Shown here: piece after piece, positions 31,114 through 39,977 of the stretch | How positions within the stretch are numbered: position 1 is the first letter of the stretch | Layout: each line of letters starts with the position of its first letter | DNA from: TWA4 sp034086685 | Lineage (GTDB): Bacteria; Bacillota; Clostridia; Lachnospirales; Lachnospiraceae | Direction of reading: 5' to 3' | Length of the DNA: 64,000 bases | NCBI GenBank assembly: GCA_034086685.1 | Contig: JAXDZY010000016.1 | Coordinates: 1 to 64,000 of the forward strand | Translations under genes and position numbers: made by a program | The notes under the pieces: generated by a model | Databases searched by the model: none | What the model saw: the letters and a program-made list of their open reading frames with translations, nothing else | Told to the model about the DNA's origin: nothing

Positions 31114-32198
31114 TGAAGAGGAAGAACCGGAGCGATCAGAACGGCGGCTATGGCATGAAGTTTCTGAGAAATCCTGAAATCAGGAGGAGTCTGGTCATAT
31201 GGACAGCGATGACAGCAGCCTTCAGTGTTTACGCTGCATGGCTGGATATACGGTTTGGACTGGCAGCAGCCGTTTTTGGCTTCTGCCTGATGGGAACAGC
31301 AGTGCGGAGTACATATAAAAGATACAGACTGATGACAGATATGAGTCTGGAAATCGACCGGATTCTTCATGGCAGCAGTCATTTTGACCTGAGCCTTTTT
31401 TCAGAAGGGGAATTGTCGATTCTTTCCAGTGAAGTCTACAAAATGACAGTCCGGCTGCGGGAACAGGCGGATGCGCTGCAAAAGGACAAAATCTATCTGG
31501 CTGATTCTCTGGCTGATATTTCTCATCAGATACGGACACCGTTAACATCCATGAATCTGATCGCCAATTTCCTTTCAGAGGAGGAACTCAGTGATGAACG
31601 GCGGATGCAGCTGACCAGGGATCTTCTGCGGCAGCTTTCCCGTGTTGACTGGCTGATTACAACTCTTTTGAAAATATCAAAACTGGACGCCGGTTCCGTT
31701 CAGATGGTCAGAGAGCCCATAACTGCTCTGGATCTGGTGAATAAGGCTGCTGATCTGGTGACGATTCCCATGGAACTGCGAAACCAGAAGCTGGTAATCC
31801 GCGCTGAAAAGGAAGGACATTTTTCGGGAGATATGCCCTGGTGTGTGGAAGCAGTGGGAAATATCCTGAAAAACTGCATGGAGCATACTCCTGCAGGAGG
31901 CACGGTGACAGTAGTTATTCAGGATAATTCTCTTTTTACGGAAATCACGATCCGGGATAACGGCACAGGTTTTGATGAGAAGGATATTCCCCATTTGTTT
32001 GAACGGTTCTACAAAGGGCAGAATGCTTCTGAAAACAGCTTTGGGATTGGCCTTGCTTTGTCCCGGATGATTATTCAGCAGCATGACGGAACAATCCGGG
32101 CAGGAAATACCATGAGCCATGAAGAGGAGAGTCTGCAGAATGGTGCAGACTGCCCGGGAGCTGAATTTGTGATCCGGTTCTACAAAACGACCATATAA
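31110..32198 (+). CDS. Sensor histidine kinase of the element
   Basis: 362-residue kinase with two N-terminal transmembrane helices (about 27-45 and 49-66) and only a short loop between them, so little extracytoplasmic sensing surface. This is typical of intramembrane-sensing kinases linked to ABC exporters. A HAMP-like linker, His139 in SLADISHQIRTPLTSM, N box GNILKNCMEHTP, G1 DNGTGFDEKD and G2 FGIGLALSRMII are all present. Start and stop overlap its neighbours. By analogy with Bce/Van-like systems, the ABC proteins may take part in sensing. Confidence 0.9.
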   Translation: MMKRKNRSDQNGGYGMKFLRNPEIRRSLVIWTAMTAAFSVYAAWLDIRFGLAAAVFGFCLMGTAVRSTYKRYRLMTDMSLEIDRILHGSSHFDLSLFSEGELSILSSEVYKMTVRLREQADALQKDKIYLADSLADISHQIRTPLTSMNLIANFLSEEELSDERRMQLTRDLLRQLSRVDWLITTLLKISKLDAGSVQMVREPITALDLVNKAADLVTIPMELRNQKLVIRAEKEGHFSGDMPWCVEAVGNILKNCMEHTPAGGTVTVVIQDNSLFTEITIRDNGTGFDEKDIPHLFERFYKGQNASENSFGIGLALSRMIIQQHDGTIRAGNTMSHEEESLQNGADCPGAEFVIRFYKTTI

Positions 32199-32281
32199 TT
32201 CCATGGAATTAACGAATTGAAAGAGGGGCTGCTGCGGGTACAGCATAAAAGATACAAAAGTGACAGTTTTGTTATTTTTCA

Positions 32282-32313
32282 GTCACCCCTGTGTCACCCT
32301 GATCTGTTATGAT
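32282..32313 (+). promoter_or_regulatory. Response-regulator-type direct repeat and -10 box of the ABC exporter operon
   Basis: GTCACCC occurs at 32282-32288 and 32293-32299, exactly 11 bp apart, the half-site spacing usual for OmpR-family regulators. TATGAT at 32308-32313 is a good -10, while the -35 position is covered by the repeats and has no TTGACA-like hexamer. This is the layout of an activator-dependent promoter. Confidence 0.65.
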
Positions 32314-32361
32314 AAATTCATTCCTGTTATGGATGAACAGCGGTGAAAAGGAGTTTATGAA

Positions 32362-33045
32362 ATGGAAATTTTACGTGTTGAAAATCTGACAAAGATATAC
32401 GGTAAAAACGAAAATCAGGTCCTGGCTCTGGATCATGTGTCATTTTCCGTGGAAAAAGGGGAATTTATTGCTATTATCGGACCTTCCGGTTCCGGTAAAT
32501 CAACCCTGCTTCATATACTGGGGGGTGTGGATGTGCTTACTTCCGGTAAAGTCTATATGGACGGTCAGGATGTGTATGCGCAGAATGAAGAACAACTGGC
32601 CATTTTCAGGCGCAGACAGGTGGGGCTGATCTATCAGTTTTACAATCTGATTCCTGTTCTGAATGTGACGGAAAATATTACGCTGCCGGTACTGATGGAC
32701 GGACGCAGGGTCAATACAGAGCGTCTGGAGGAGCTTCTGCAGATTCTGAAACTGAAGGGCAGGGAGAAGCACCTTCCCAATCAGCTTTCAGGCGGGCAGC
32801 AGCAGAGAGTTTCCATCGGCAGAGCCCTGATGAATGCACCGGCGGTGGTTTTAGCGGATGAGCCCACAGGAAACCTGGATTCGAAGAACAGCCAGGAGAT
32901 CGTTGATTTACTGAAATACTCCAATAAGAAGTACAATCAGACCCTGATCGTCATCACTCATGATGAAAATGTGGCGCTTCAGGCGGACCGGATCATTGCC
33001 ATTGAGGATGGAAGGATCACCAGAGATGAGGTGATCCGAAGATGA
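32362..33045 (+). CDS. ABC transporter ATPase (MacB/LolD/BceA-like)
   Basis: 227-residue ATPase of the exporter class that pairs with FtsX permeases. Walker A GPSGSGKSTLL (residues about 40-50), Q-loop IYQFYNLIPVLNVTEN, signature LSGGQQQRVSIGRAL, Walker B VVLADEPTGNLD and H-loop ITHDENVA are all intact. AAAGGAG lies upstream. It overlaps the permease gene by 4 bp (ATGA). Such pairs export or remove membrane-active peptides, for example bacitracin or lantibiotics. The peptide is unknown here. Confidence 0.93.
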   Translation: MEILRVENLTKIYGKNENQVLALDHVSFSVEKGEFIAIIGPSGSGKSTLLHILGGVDVLTSGKVYMDGQDVYAQNEEQLAIFRRRQVGLIYQFYNLIPVLNVTENITLPVLMDGRRVNTERLEELLQILKLKGREKHLPNQLSGGQQQRVSIGRALMNAPAVVLADEPTGNLDSKNSQEIVDLLKYSNKKYNQTLIVITHDENVALQADRIIAIEDGRITRDEVIRR

Positions 33046-35699
33046 GTATTTTTGCAAAAGTAACACTTGAGACGTTAAAGAAGAACCGTGTACGTACTAT
33101 TGTCACGATTATCGGCATTATTCTGTCCACGGCCATGTTTACGGCTGTCACCACCAGCATTGTCAGTATTCAGTCCTACATGAAAGAATGTACCATTTAT
33201 TCAGTCGGAAACTGGCACGGAGGCTGGATCAATATGTCTGCGGATCAGCTGGAGGATTTTAAACAGAATGAAGATGTAGAAAGTATGGCTCTGGCGCAGA
33301 ATATCGGTTATGCGGATATCGGCAGCCGGAATGAGTACAAACCTTACCTTTTTGTTATGGGGGCAGATGATCTGTTTCTGGAAAGAATGCCCATTCACCT
33401 GACACAGGGGCGTTTTCCCGACAACAGCAATGAAATCATTCTGCCGGATCATCTGTTTGAAAATGGAGGAGTGGAACATCATACAGGTGACCGGCTGACG
33501 CTGGGGCTGGGGGATCGTTACTGGGAAGACAGCAGGCTGGATCAGAGTATGGGATATTCGCCCGAGGATGAGGAAAGTTCCGGAGAAATTCTGAAAGTAC
33601 GGGAAACCAGGACCTATACGGTGGTCGGTTTCTACGAACGGCCGGATTTTGAGGATTACGAGGCGCCGGGCTATACTGCCATTACCCTGTGGGATGACAG
33701 CCGGCCTTCCGATACCATTGCGTCATATTTTCGCATGAAGGATCCCAGAAAAGCCATTCTATTTGCTTCAGAATCTGATGACAGAATGGTTTTCCTGAAT
33801 TCCAATCTGCTGCGTTATGAGGGTGCATCTTCTCATGGGACATTTTATGCTGTTTTGTACAGTATGGCAGCGATTCTCATGGGGCTTATCATGTTTGGTT
33901 CGGTTTCTCTGATCTACAATGCTTTTTCCATCTCCGTCAGTGACCGGACAAGACAGTTCGGACTGCTGTCTTCTGTTGGTGCCACTAAAAAGCAGATTCG
34001 GAAAATGGTATTTGCTGAGGCTTCCTATGTGGGTATACCCGGAATCATTCTGGGGATTTTAAGCGGAATTGCGGGAATCGGAATCACCTTTTACTGCGTA
34101 GGCAGCAAATTTTATGTGGTATACGGAATTAAAGAAGTAAGCCTGAAGCTGGTGGTTTCTCCAGGGTCCGTAATCTGTGCTGCAGTAATTGCCTATCTGA
34201 CTGTACTGATTTCCGCATGGATTCCTTCCCGGCGGGCCACACGCGTTACAGCCATGGATGCAATCAGACAGAGCCAGGATATTCAGATCCGGGCAGAACA
34301 GGTGAAAACACCATCGGTTGTCCTGAAGCTGTTTGGTCTGGAAGGAACTCTGGCACAGAAGCATTTCAGAAGAAACCGGCGCAGATACCGGGCGACCATA
34401 TTTTCATTATTTGCCAGTGTGGTTTTATTTATCTCCACCAGCAGTTACTGCAGTTATCTGAATGATATGGTAAGCGGAGTATATGAAACTTACGATTATG
34501 ATATCCGCTGTGAATGGACGGATTTCGGGGAAAAAGAGGATGATTTTCCCACTCTGGAGCAGGGAGCAGCCATTCTGGGGCAGACCGGGGGAGTAACCCG
34601 CTGCAGCTATGCGAAAGAATACTGGACAAATATTGATCTGTCTTATGAACAGATTCCGGAGGATTCACGGGAAAGAATCAGAGCAGGAGGGGATGAATCG
34701 AAAACTTTCTGTTCGATGAACTTGATCCTTTACGGGGTGGATTCGGATAGTTTTGATACCTGGCTGAAGGAATTGGGGCTGTCGCGTGATGATTATCATG
34801 ATCCTGCACATCCTCTGGGAGTTGTTATGGCACAGACTCAGTCCTTTAACTCCGAAACACAGCGGTATGAGAAGGTGACCATGCTGAAACCGGAAATCCG
34901 TTCTCTGTCTGTTCCCATACTGGATCGGGAAAAATGGGAAAAATGGATGAATTCTCTGGAATCCGACAATGTGGAAGGAGAAGATTTCGAAAAGAAACAG
35001 AGAGAATTCTGTGAATATCTGGACGTGGAAATCGGGGCTTATGCTGAATCCCTTCCATTTGGATTAAACCGCTCCATTTCGAACTGTATTTGCCTGGTTT
35101 ACCCCATGGAGATACTGGATTCCATGGAAACCTTTACAGCCGGAGAAAGCATGTCGGAACTGATCTATTTTAAAACGACAGATCACAGAACCGCCATGGA
35201 AAATCTAGCGGAAACAGCAGATAATAACGGGATTCCTTCCGACTGGCTGATTGATGTTTATGAAAGCAGCGATAATGAGAAAAATCTGGTAACGATTATC
35301 AATGTATTCTCATACGGATTTATTATCCTGATTTCACTGATTTCTCTGGCCAATGTATTTAATACTATTTCCACAGGTATTCTTTTAAGAAGAAGGGAAT
35401 TTGCCATGCTCCGGTCAGTGGGGATGACGGAAAAAGGATTTCGGAAAATGTTAAGCTATGAATGTATTCTTTATGGTTTCCGGTCTCTCATACTGGGAAT
35501 TCCTGCTTCCTTTATCATTACCTGGCTGATTTTCCGAAGTGTTATGAGTGGATATGACACGAATTTTTATCTTCCCTGGACTGCGGTAGCCATCGCGGCA
35601 GGCAGTGTTTTTCTGGTGGTATTTTCAACTATGGTATATGCCATGAGCAAAGTAAAAAAAGAGAATCTCATTGATGATCTGAAAAATGAAAATTATTAA
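33042..35699 (+). CDS. FtsX-type ABC permease (885 aa)
   Basis: 885-residue permease with two FtsX modules: an N-terminal helix (residues about 17-38), a long extracytoplasmic region, three helices at about 275-385 with SVGATKKQIRKMVFAEA, then a second helix near 460, another large extracytoplasmic domain of about 280 residues, and final helices from about 755 to 870 with RREFAMLRSVGMTEKGFRKMLSYE. This is longer than BceB but in the range of clostridial FtsX exporters. It is coupled to the ATPase by a 4-bp overlap and presumably works on antimicrobial peptides. Confidence 0.9.
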   Translation: MSIFAKVTLETLKKNRVRTIVTIIGIILSTAMFTAVTTSIVSIQSYMKECTIYSVGNWHGGWINMSADQLEDFKQNEDVESMALAQNIGYADIGSRNEYKPYLFVMGADDLFLERMPIHLTQGRFPDNSNEIILPDHLFENGGVEHHTGDRLTLGLGDRYWEDSRLDQSMGYSPEDEESSGEILKVRETRTYTVVGFYERPDFEDYEAPGYTAITLWDDSRPSDTIASYFRMKDPRKAILFASESDDRMVFLNSNLLRYEGASSHGTFYAVLYSMAAILMGLIMFGSVSLIYNAFSISVSDRTRQFGLLSSVGATKKQIRKMVFAEASYVGIPGIILGILSGIAGIGITFYCVGSKFYVVYGIKEVSLKLVVSPGSVICAAVIAYLTVLISAWIPSRRATRVTAMDAIRQSQDIQIRAEQVKTPSVVLKLFGLEGTLAQKHFRRNRRRYRATIFSLFASVVLFISTSSYCSYLNDMVSGVYETYDYDIRCEWTDFGEKEDDFPTLEQGAAILGQTGGVTRCSYAKEYWTNIDLSYEQIPEDSRERIRAGGDESKTFCSMNLILYGVDSDSFDTWLKELGLSRDDYHDPAHPLGVVMAQTQSFNSETQRYEKVTMLKPEIRSLSVPILDREKWEKWMNSLESDNVEGEDFEKKQREFCEYLDVEIGAYAESLPFGLNRSISNCICLVYPMEILDSMETFTAGESMSELIYFKTTDHRTAMENLAETADNNGIPSDWLIDVYESSDNEKNLVTIINVFSYGFIILISLISLANVFNTISTGILLRRREFAMLRSVGMTEKGFRKMLSYECILYGFRSLILGIPASFIITWLIFRSVMSGYDTNFYLPWTAVAIAAGSVFLVVFSTMVYAMSKVKKENLIDDLKNENY

Positions 35700-35725
35700 T
35701 TTTCCATCTTCCGGTTTTCAGAAAT

Positions 35726-35765
35726 CCGGATTTCTCATATACTGCAATAAGAAATCCGGTTTGCA
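35726..35765 (+). terminator. Hairpin after the exporter operon
   Basis: CCGGATTTCT (35726-35735) and AGAAATCCGG (35750-35759) form a 10-bp stem. Only a short TTT follows, so termination may be partial and some transcripts could reach the recombinase gene. Confidence 0.5.
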
Positions 35766-35785
35766 GGCCGGTGGAGGGAAAGGCA

Positions 35786-37432
35786 GTGATCCGTGTGCGG
35801 ATTGCTATTTACAGCCGTAAATCAAAATGGACCGGGCGGGGAGACAGTGTTGAAAATCAGGTTGCCATGTGCAGGGAATATGCAGATCGCTGTATCAGGG
35901 AATCGAAAAATGCGGAAATCCTGGTTTATGAAGATGAGGGTTTTTCCGGGAAAAATACAAAAAGGCCTGAGTTTCAGAGGATGATGAATGAGATCCATGT
36001 GAAAAAATTTGATTATCTGATCTGTTACAGGCTGGATCGGCTGGGGAGAAATATGATCGATCTGGCAACACTGATCGAAGAACTGAACCGGAGGGAGATT
36101 TCTTTTATCAGCGTTAAGGAGCAGTTTGATACCTCCACGCCCATGGGAAAGGCAATGCTGTATTTTGCAGGTATTCTGGCCCAGATGGAACGGGAGCAGA
36201 TTGCCGAACGGGTGCGGGATAACATGCTCATGCTGGCAAGAAGCGGCAGATGGCTGGGAGGCAATACTCCTCTTGGTTTTTTCTCCACGGAGGAGAAAAT
36301 AATGCAGATGGACGGGAAAACCCGAAAAACCTGGTATCTCCGGGAAAATGAGCCGGAAATCGATCTTGTCCGTCTGATTTTCCGGCTGTATCTGGAATAT
36401 CAGTCCCTGGTCAGAGTGGCGGAATATCTCCAGATACATAACATCTGTACCCGCCGGAAAAATGAATATACAGTGACCGCAGTCCGGGATATCCTGCGCA
36501 ATCCGGTTTACTGCGCGGCAGACAGGGAAGGTTATGAGTATTTCAGACAGCTGGGCTGTCAGGTCTGTTGGGAAGAATTGGATAAAAAGTCTGCAGACAG
36601 ACCGCGGGGGTTGATCTGCTATGCTAAAACCACCTCGGGACACCGGGAAAATCCGCCGGATAAATGGATTCTGGCTCCCGGAAAGCATCGCGGGATCATA
36701 TCCGGAGAGGATTTTGTGAAGGTACAGAAGCTTCTGGAAAATAATAAAAGAAAAGGAGACAGTTACCGGATCCGCAATGAGATTGCTCTGCTTTCCGGGA
36801 TTCTTTTCTGCAGCTGCGGTCAGGCCATGCGGCCCAAATATTACGCAGCAAAACGAACAGGAAGTGATGGAAAACGGCGTTTTTCCTATATCTGCCCCCG
36901 TAAAAATCTGACTCACGGTCATAATTGCTGCGTTTCGAATCTGCAGGGAAATACAGTGGATGAGCAGATCAGTGATCTGGTACGGATCAGGCTGACAGAG
37001 ATTACAGACTGGCAGGAAATCCTGAAAGATACATACAGCCGGCTGGAAAAAAATGTGGGCAGTATCCCTCTGACAGCGGAATCGGATATTCTGAACCGCC
37101 GGATTAAAGAAAAACACAGGCAGATCAGCAATCTGTTGTATACGTTGTCCTCATCCTCTCATGCACCTGAATTTATCCGCCAGGTTGAAACAGAAATTCT
37201 GGAGCTTCAAAGTCAGATCAAACAAATGGAGGAACAGAAGTTCCGGGATAAAATGGAGATAAAATCTGACGAAAAAATATCAGAGATACAGCAGCCTTTC
37301 AGTCTGCAGCTCACTTCTTTGGAAAGTGTCTATTCCCATTTTAACGTTCATCAGAAACGGGAACTCATCCGGGCCGTGCTGGACAAAATTATCTGGGATG
37401 GTAAGCGGATTGCAATCATTTTAAAAAAATAA
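35786..37432 (+). CDS. Large serine recombinase (integrase/excisionase)
   Basis: 548-residue site-specific recombinase of the large serine family. Catalytic domain: Ser10 in AIYSRKSKWTGRGDSVENQ, then YRLDRLGRNMIDL and MEREQIAERVRDNM. Recombinase domain: TPLGFF through VRDILRNPVYCA. Zinc ribbon: FCSCGQAMRPKYY with CP and CC partners. The coiled-coil/C-terminal segment runs from about 430 onward. The start is the GTG at 35786, 7 bases after GGAGGG; a GTG at 35771 is in frame but poorly placed. It sits against the right junction and appears intact, so excision is conceivable. Confidence 0.93.
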   Translation: MIRVRIAIYSRKSKWTGRGDSVENQVAMCREYADRCIRESKNAEILVYEDEGFSGKNTKRPEFQRMMNEIHVKKFDYLICYRLDRLGRNMIDLATLIEELNRREISFISVKEQFDTSTPMGKAMLYFAGILAQMEREQIAERVRDNMLMLARSGRWLGGNTPLGFFSTEEKIMQMDGKTRKTWYLRENEPEIDLVRLIFRLYLEYQSLVRVAEYLQIHNICTRRKNEYTVTAVRDILRNPVYCAADREGYEYFRQLGCQVCWEELDKKSADRPRGLICYAKTTSGHRENPPDKWILAPGKHRGIISGEDFVKVQKLLENNKRKGDSYRIRNEIALLSGILFCSCGQAMRPKYYAAKRTGSDGKRRFSYICPRKNLTHGHNCCVSNLQGNTVDEQISDLVRIRLTEITDWQEILKDTYSRLEKNVGSIPLTAESDILNRRIKEKHRQISNLLYTLSSSSHAPEFIRQVETEILELQSQIKQMEEQKFRDKMEIKSDEKISEIQQPFSLQLTSLESVYSHFNVHQKRELIRAVLDKIIWDGKRIAIILKK

Positions 37433-37447
37433 AAGTTATATGTAGTT

Positions 37448-37612
37448 TCAGGGCCGCAGCCCGCCTGTTCCTTTACCGCACCCGCTGGGTCCTACCAGAA
37501 CCGTAAATTCACCCTGATGCACGGAAAAACTCAGATTTGCAACCGCAGGGGTTTCGCCTTTGACAGAATGGTAGGAAAAAGAGACAGAATCAAAAGATAG
37601 TACTGGTTCCAT
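37448..37612 (-). pseudogene. 5' part of the split ABC transporter ATPase gene
   Basis: The ATG at 37612 (minus strand) is preceded by GGAGG. It opens a frame reading MEPVLSFDSVSFSY, then PAVANLSFSVHQGEF and LVGPSGCGK, which is the ABC ATPase N-terminus up to Walker A. After the Lys codon it runs into element sequence (GTGGLRP) and stops at 37448. The remaining 85 percent of the gene is at 29059-29757. By itself this yields a 54-residue peptide without function. Confidence 0.92.
37472..37478 (+). repeat. Right attachment core (TTTACCG)
   Basis: The second copy of the 7-base core. To its left is element sequence (CGCCTGTTCC); to its right is host ATPase sequence (CACCCGCTGGG). Confidence 0.85.
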
Positions 37613-37795
37613 GCAGGCCTCCACAGCTTTTATAGTATATTTTATGTCCGGTTTGTCAGAATGTGCCGTTTTGGGCTGTATCTGTCCGGAATTCTGAAAT
37701 GATATTTTTCCTGAATTATCTTGAAGAGATCATGAAGGTGTGTTACTATTGGAATGCATTGCTATGAATAGTTACATGCTCAGGGAGGTGAGATT

Positions 37796-38494
37796 TTGGA
37801 AGGGCAGTACAGCAGAACAGAATTATTGATCGGTGAGGAAGGCATGCAGAAACTGAAACAGGCTCACGTGGCGGTTTTCGGAATCGGCGGAGTGGGAGGT
37901 TATGTCACGGAAGCACTTGCCCGGGCAGGTGTAGGTACTCTGACTCTGTTCGATCATGATACAGTATCTGTTTCCAATTTGAACCGGCAGATTATTGCCG
38001 GCTATGACTCCATTGGCCGATACAAAACCGAGGTCATGAAGGAAAGGATTGCCAATATTGATGATTCCATATGTGTGGAAGAAAAAAGGGTTTTTTATCT
38101 GCCTGAAGTGCGTGATCGGTATCCGCTTGATGCCTATGATTATGTGGTGGATGCCATAGATACGGTTACGGCCAAGATTGATCTGATTGTTGAGGCACAA
38201 AAGCATGGTGTACCGGTTATCAGCAGTATGGGAACCGGCAATAAACTGAATCCGGCGGCATTTGAAGTTGCGGATATCTATAAAACCTCTGTATGTCCTC
38301 TGGCGAAGGTTATGCGCCGTGAGCTGAAAGCCAGAGGTGTGAAGAAACTGAAAGTGGTTTATTCCAGAGAAGTTCCCCGGAAAAGCGGCGTTATGGAGAA
38401 CGGAAAGGCTGTTCCGGGAAGTATTTCCTTTGTCCCTGCTTCTGCAGGACTTCTGATTGCATCTGAAGTGGTGAAGGATATTCTGATGCGTTGA
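37796..38494 (+). CDS. tcdA: tRNA threonylcarbamoyladenosine dehydratase
   Basis: 232-residue E1-like (ThiF/MoeB superfamily) enzyme that cyclises t6A at position 37 of ANN-decoding tRNAs to ct6A using ATP. ATP-binding GIGGVGGYVTEALARAGVG, LFDHDTVSVSNLNRQ and YDYVVDAIDTVTAKI are clear, and the TcdA-typical PVISSMGTGNKLNP and SVCPLAKVMRRELKARGV are present. It lacks the paired cysteines of MoeB/ThiF zinc sites. The start is TTG with GGGAGGTG upstream. The stop is 2 bp from the end of convergent tmcAL. Confidence 0.9.
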   Translation: MEGQYSRTELLIGEEGMQKLKQAHVAVFGIGGVGGYVTEALARAGVGTLTLFDHDTVSVSNLNRQIIAGYDSIGRYKTEVMKERIANIDDSICVEEKRVFYLPEVRDRYPLDAYDYVVDAIDTVTAKIDLIVEAQKHGVPVISSMGTGNKLNPAAFEVADIYKTSVCPLAKVMRRELKARGVKKLKVVYSREVPRKSGVMENGKAVPGSISFVPASAGLLIASEVVKDILMR

Positions 38495-38496
38495 TG

Positions 38497-39735
38497 CTAT
38501 ATCACAATTATTTTCTGCCGGTACTCATGTACCGGCTTTTTCTGCGGATATTTCAGACTTTTTACACATTCATAAAGATTTGCGGCCCGGGTGTCCATGG
38601 CATAGCTTAAAGCAGCGGGCCCGGACAGATTATCCGGCGGCATGGATTTTGTGAGAATCGGGATCCGGCCCTGTAAGGTCATATCCTTCAGCAGATCGGT
38701 ATGACTTTTGTTGAAGCCCAGTACTCTTGCATAAAAGGCAGATCCGTTTTCTTTCAGGATATCGATCTGTTCCCGGTAAATGTCCAGCAGCAGATGTATC
38801 AGGCAGCGGTCAATCCTGCTTCTGGTAAATGCTGCTGTTTTCAGATGTTCGGCCAGTTCCTCATAGCAGGTACAGGTGAAATGACACGCTTTCAGGCGGT
38901 TGGCAAGCTCCGTGGGAAAATCTTCAAAAAGTTCAGCGGAATCGGACTGCGTGAGAAGTTTTGTTTTCAATATGGGCCAGAAATCATTCATATCCATGGG
39001 ATAACTGACGCCGTATTCCCGCTGCATCTGCAGCAGGGCCTGATCGCTGCTCAGATAAGGACGAATTGACGGCGGGAAAGCTGAATCGTCTGCAGCTTCC
39101 CGCAGCAGTCTGTATCGAAGTGCGGAAGCACTGGCAAATTCCCGATTCAGTTCTGTACTGTGAAAACTTCCTCTTCGTGCAATTGTTACCGGTATGATTC
39201 TGCTGTTTCTTTTCTTAAGAGCCATCAGATAGGAGATTCCAAGGATATTATTGGGAAGATCCAGAAAATCACCGCTTTCACCGGTGGCAGCTTCCCAGGC
39301 TGATTTCCGTGCTTTTGGGAATGATTTACCCCGGGAAAGCTGTTCTTTCAGTACTTTTTTAAATTCGGGTGGTTCTTCCAGAAACAGAGAAGCAGCCTGC
39401 ATGAGAAGCGGAAGATTCCCTGCTTCCGATCCGAAACAGAGATAATCGATACATCCCAGAGACTCCAGTATGGCGATTCCTCCTTCCGCAAAATCAGAGG
39501 CAGAAGCAGTTGCCATCCATACAGGCAGTTCCAGAACACAGTCAGCGCCTCCATCCAGAGCAAGGCGGGTACGCATGTATTTGTCCATTATAGCAGGAGC
39601 TCCTCTCTGAACAAAATCTCCGCTCATGATTACCACAACGTGTTTTGCTGCGGTAATACGTCTGGCTTCTGAAATCTGATAGGCATGACCTGTATGAAAA
39701 GGATTATATTCCGCTATAATACCAACTGTACTCAT
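38497..39735 (-). CDS. tmcAL: tRNA(Met) cytidine acetate ligase
   Basis: 412-residue enzyme of the TmcAL (formerly YlbM/DUF795) family, which acetylates C34 of elongator tRNA-Met with acetate and ATP. The nucleotidylyltransferase-like motif GIIAEYNPFHTGHAYQ at residues 5-20 contains the HxGH signature. MSGDFVQRGAPAIMDKYMR, LELPVWMATASASDFAEG and the later LPNNILGISYLMALKK are family hallmarks. GGAGG precedes the start on the minus strand. It is convergent with tcdA, another tRNA modification gene. Confidence 0.93.
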   Translation of the reverse strand: MSTVGIIAEYNPFHTGHAYQISEARRITAAKHVVVIMSGDFVQRGAPAIMDKYMRTRLALDGGADCVLELPVWMATASASDFAEGGIAILESLGCIDYLCFGSEAGNLPLLMQAASLFLEEPPEFKKVLKEQLSRGKSFPKARKSAWEAATGESGDFLDLPNNILGISYLMALKKRNSRIIPVTIARRGSFHSTELNREFASASALRYRLLREAADDSAFPPSIRPYLSSDQALLQMQREYGVSYPMDMNDFWPILKTKLLTQSDSAELFEDFPTELANRLKACHFTCTCYEELAEHLKTAAFTRSRIDRCLIHLLLDIYREQIDILKENGSAFYARVLGFNKSHTDLLKDMTLQGRIPILTKSMPPDNLSGPAALSYAMDTRAANLYECVKSLKYPQKKPVHEYRQKIIVI

Positions 39736-39882
39736 GAATTGATTCCTCCGTTTTTGTGTTTGAACATAATTCAGCGAATCTTCTGACCGGAAAGTAACGG
39801 GTCTGTGAAAATCATATATGAATTCAGTATATCATACCAGGTCAAGGGGAAGCAAAAAGGCATCTTTATTATAGGATATTGA

Positions 39883-39911
39883 TTGTACTTTTAAACCAAA
39901 AAGTGTATAAT
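39883..39911 (+). promoter_or_regulatory. Sigma-A promoter of the sigma-factor gene
   Basis: TTGTAC (39883-39888) and TATAAT (39906-39911) with a 17-bp spacer, about 67 bp before the start codon at 39978. Confidence 0.65.
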
Positions 39912-39977
39912 TGTTTTCAGATAAACTATTAAGCGCCGCAGATTGTATGCGGAAATCCATCCGCATGGAGGAAGTTT

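Larger units (their letters stand above)
29752..37478 (+). mobile_element. Serine-recombinase integrative element (about 7.7 kb) inserted in an ABC ATPase gene
   Basis: The boundaries are set by the interrupted host gene: TTTACCG occurs at 29752-29758 and 37472-37478, and outside each copy the sequence is ABC ATPase coding DNA. Removing one copy plus everything between restores an uninterrupted Walker A. Cargo, all on the + strand: a PF06695 membrane protein, a response regulator, a histidine kinase, an ABC ATPase and an FtsX-type permease. An intact large serine recombinase lies at the right end, about 40 bp from the junction, as is usual for such elements. No conjugation genes are present, so transfer would need help. 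Confidence 0.9.

Noticed and set aside
35822..37117. 431-codon open frame antisense to the serine recombinase
   Set aside because: Composition is Cys/Phe/His-rich as expected for an antisense shadow; the forward frame has all recombinase motifs.
29752..37478. Prophage or conjugative transposon
   Set aside because: No capsid, tail, lysis, relaxase or type IV secretion genes are present; the element carries only cargo plus a recombinase.
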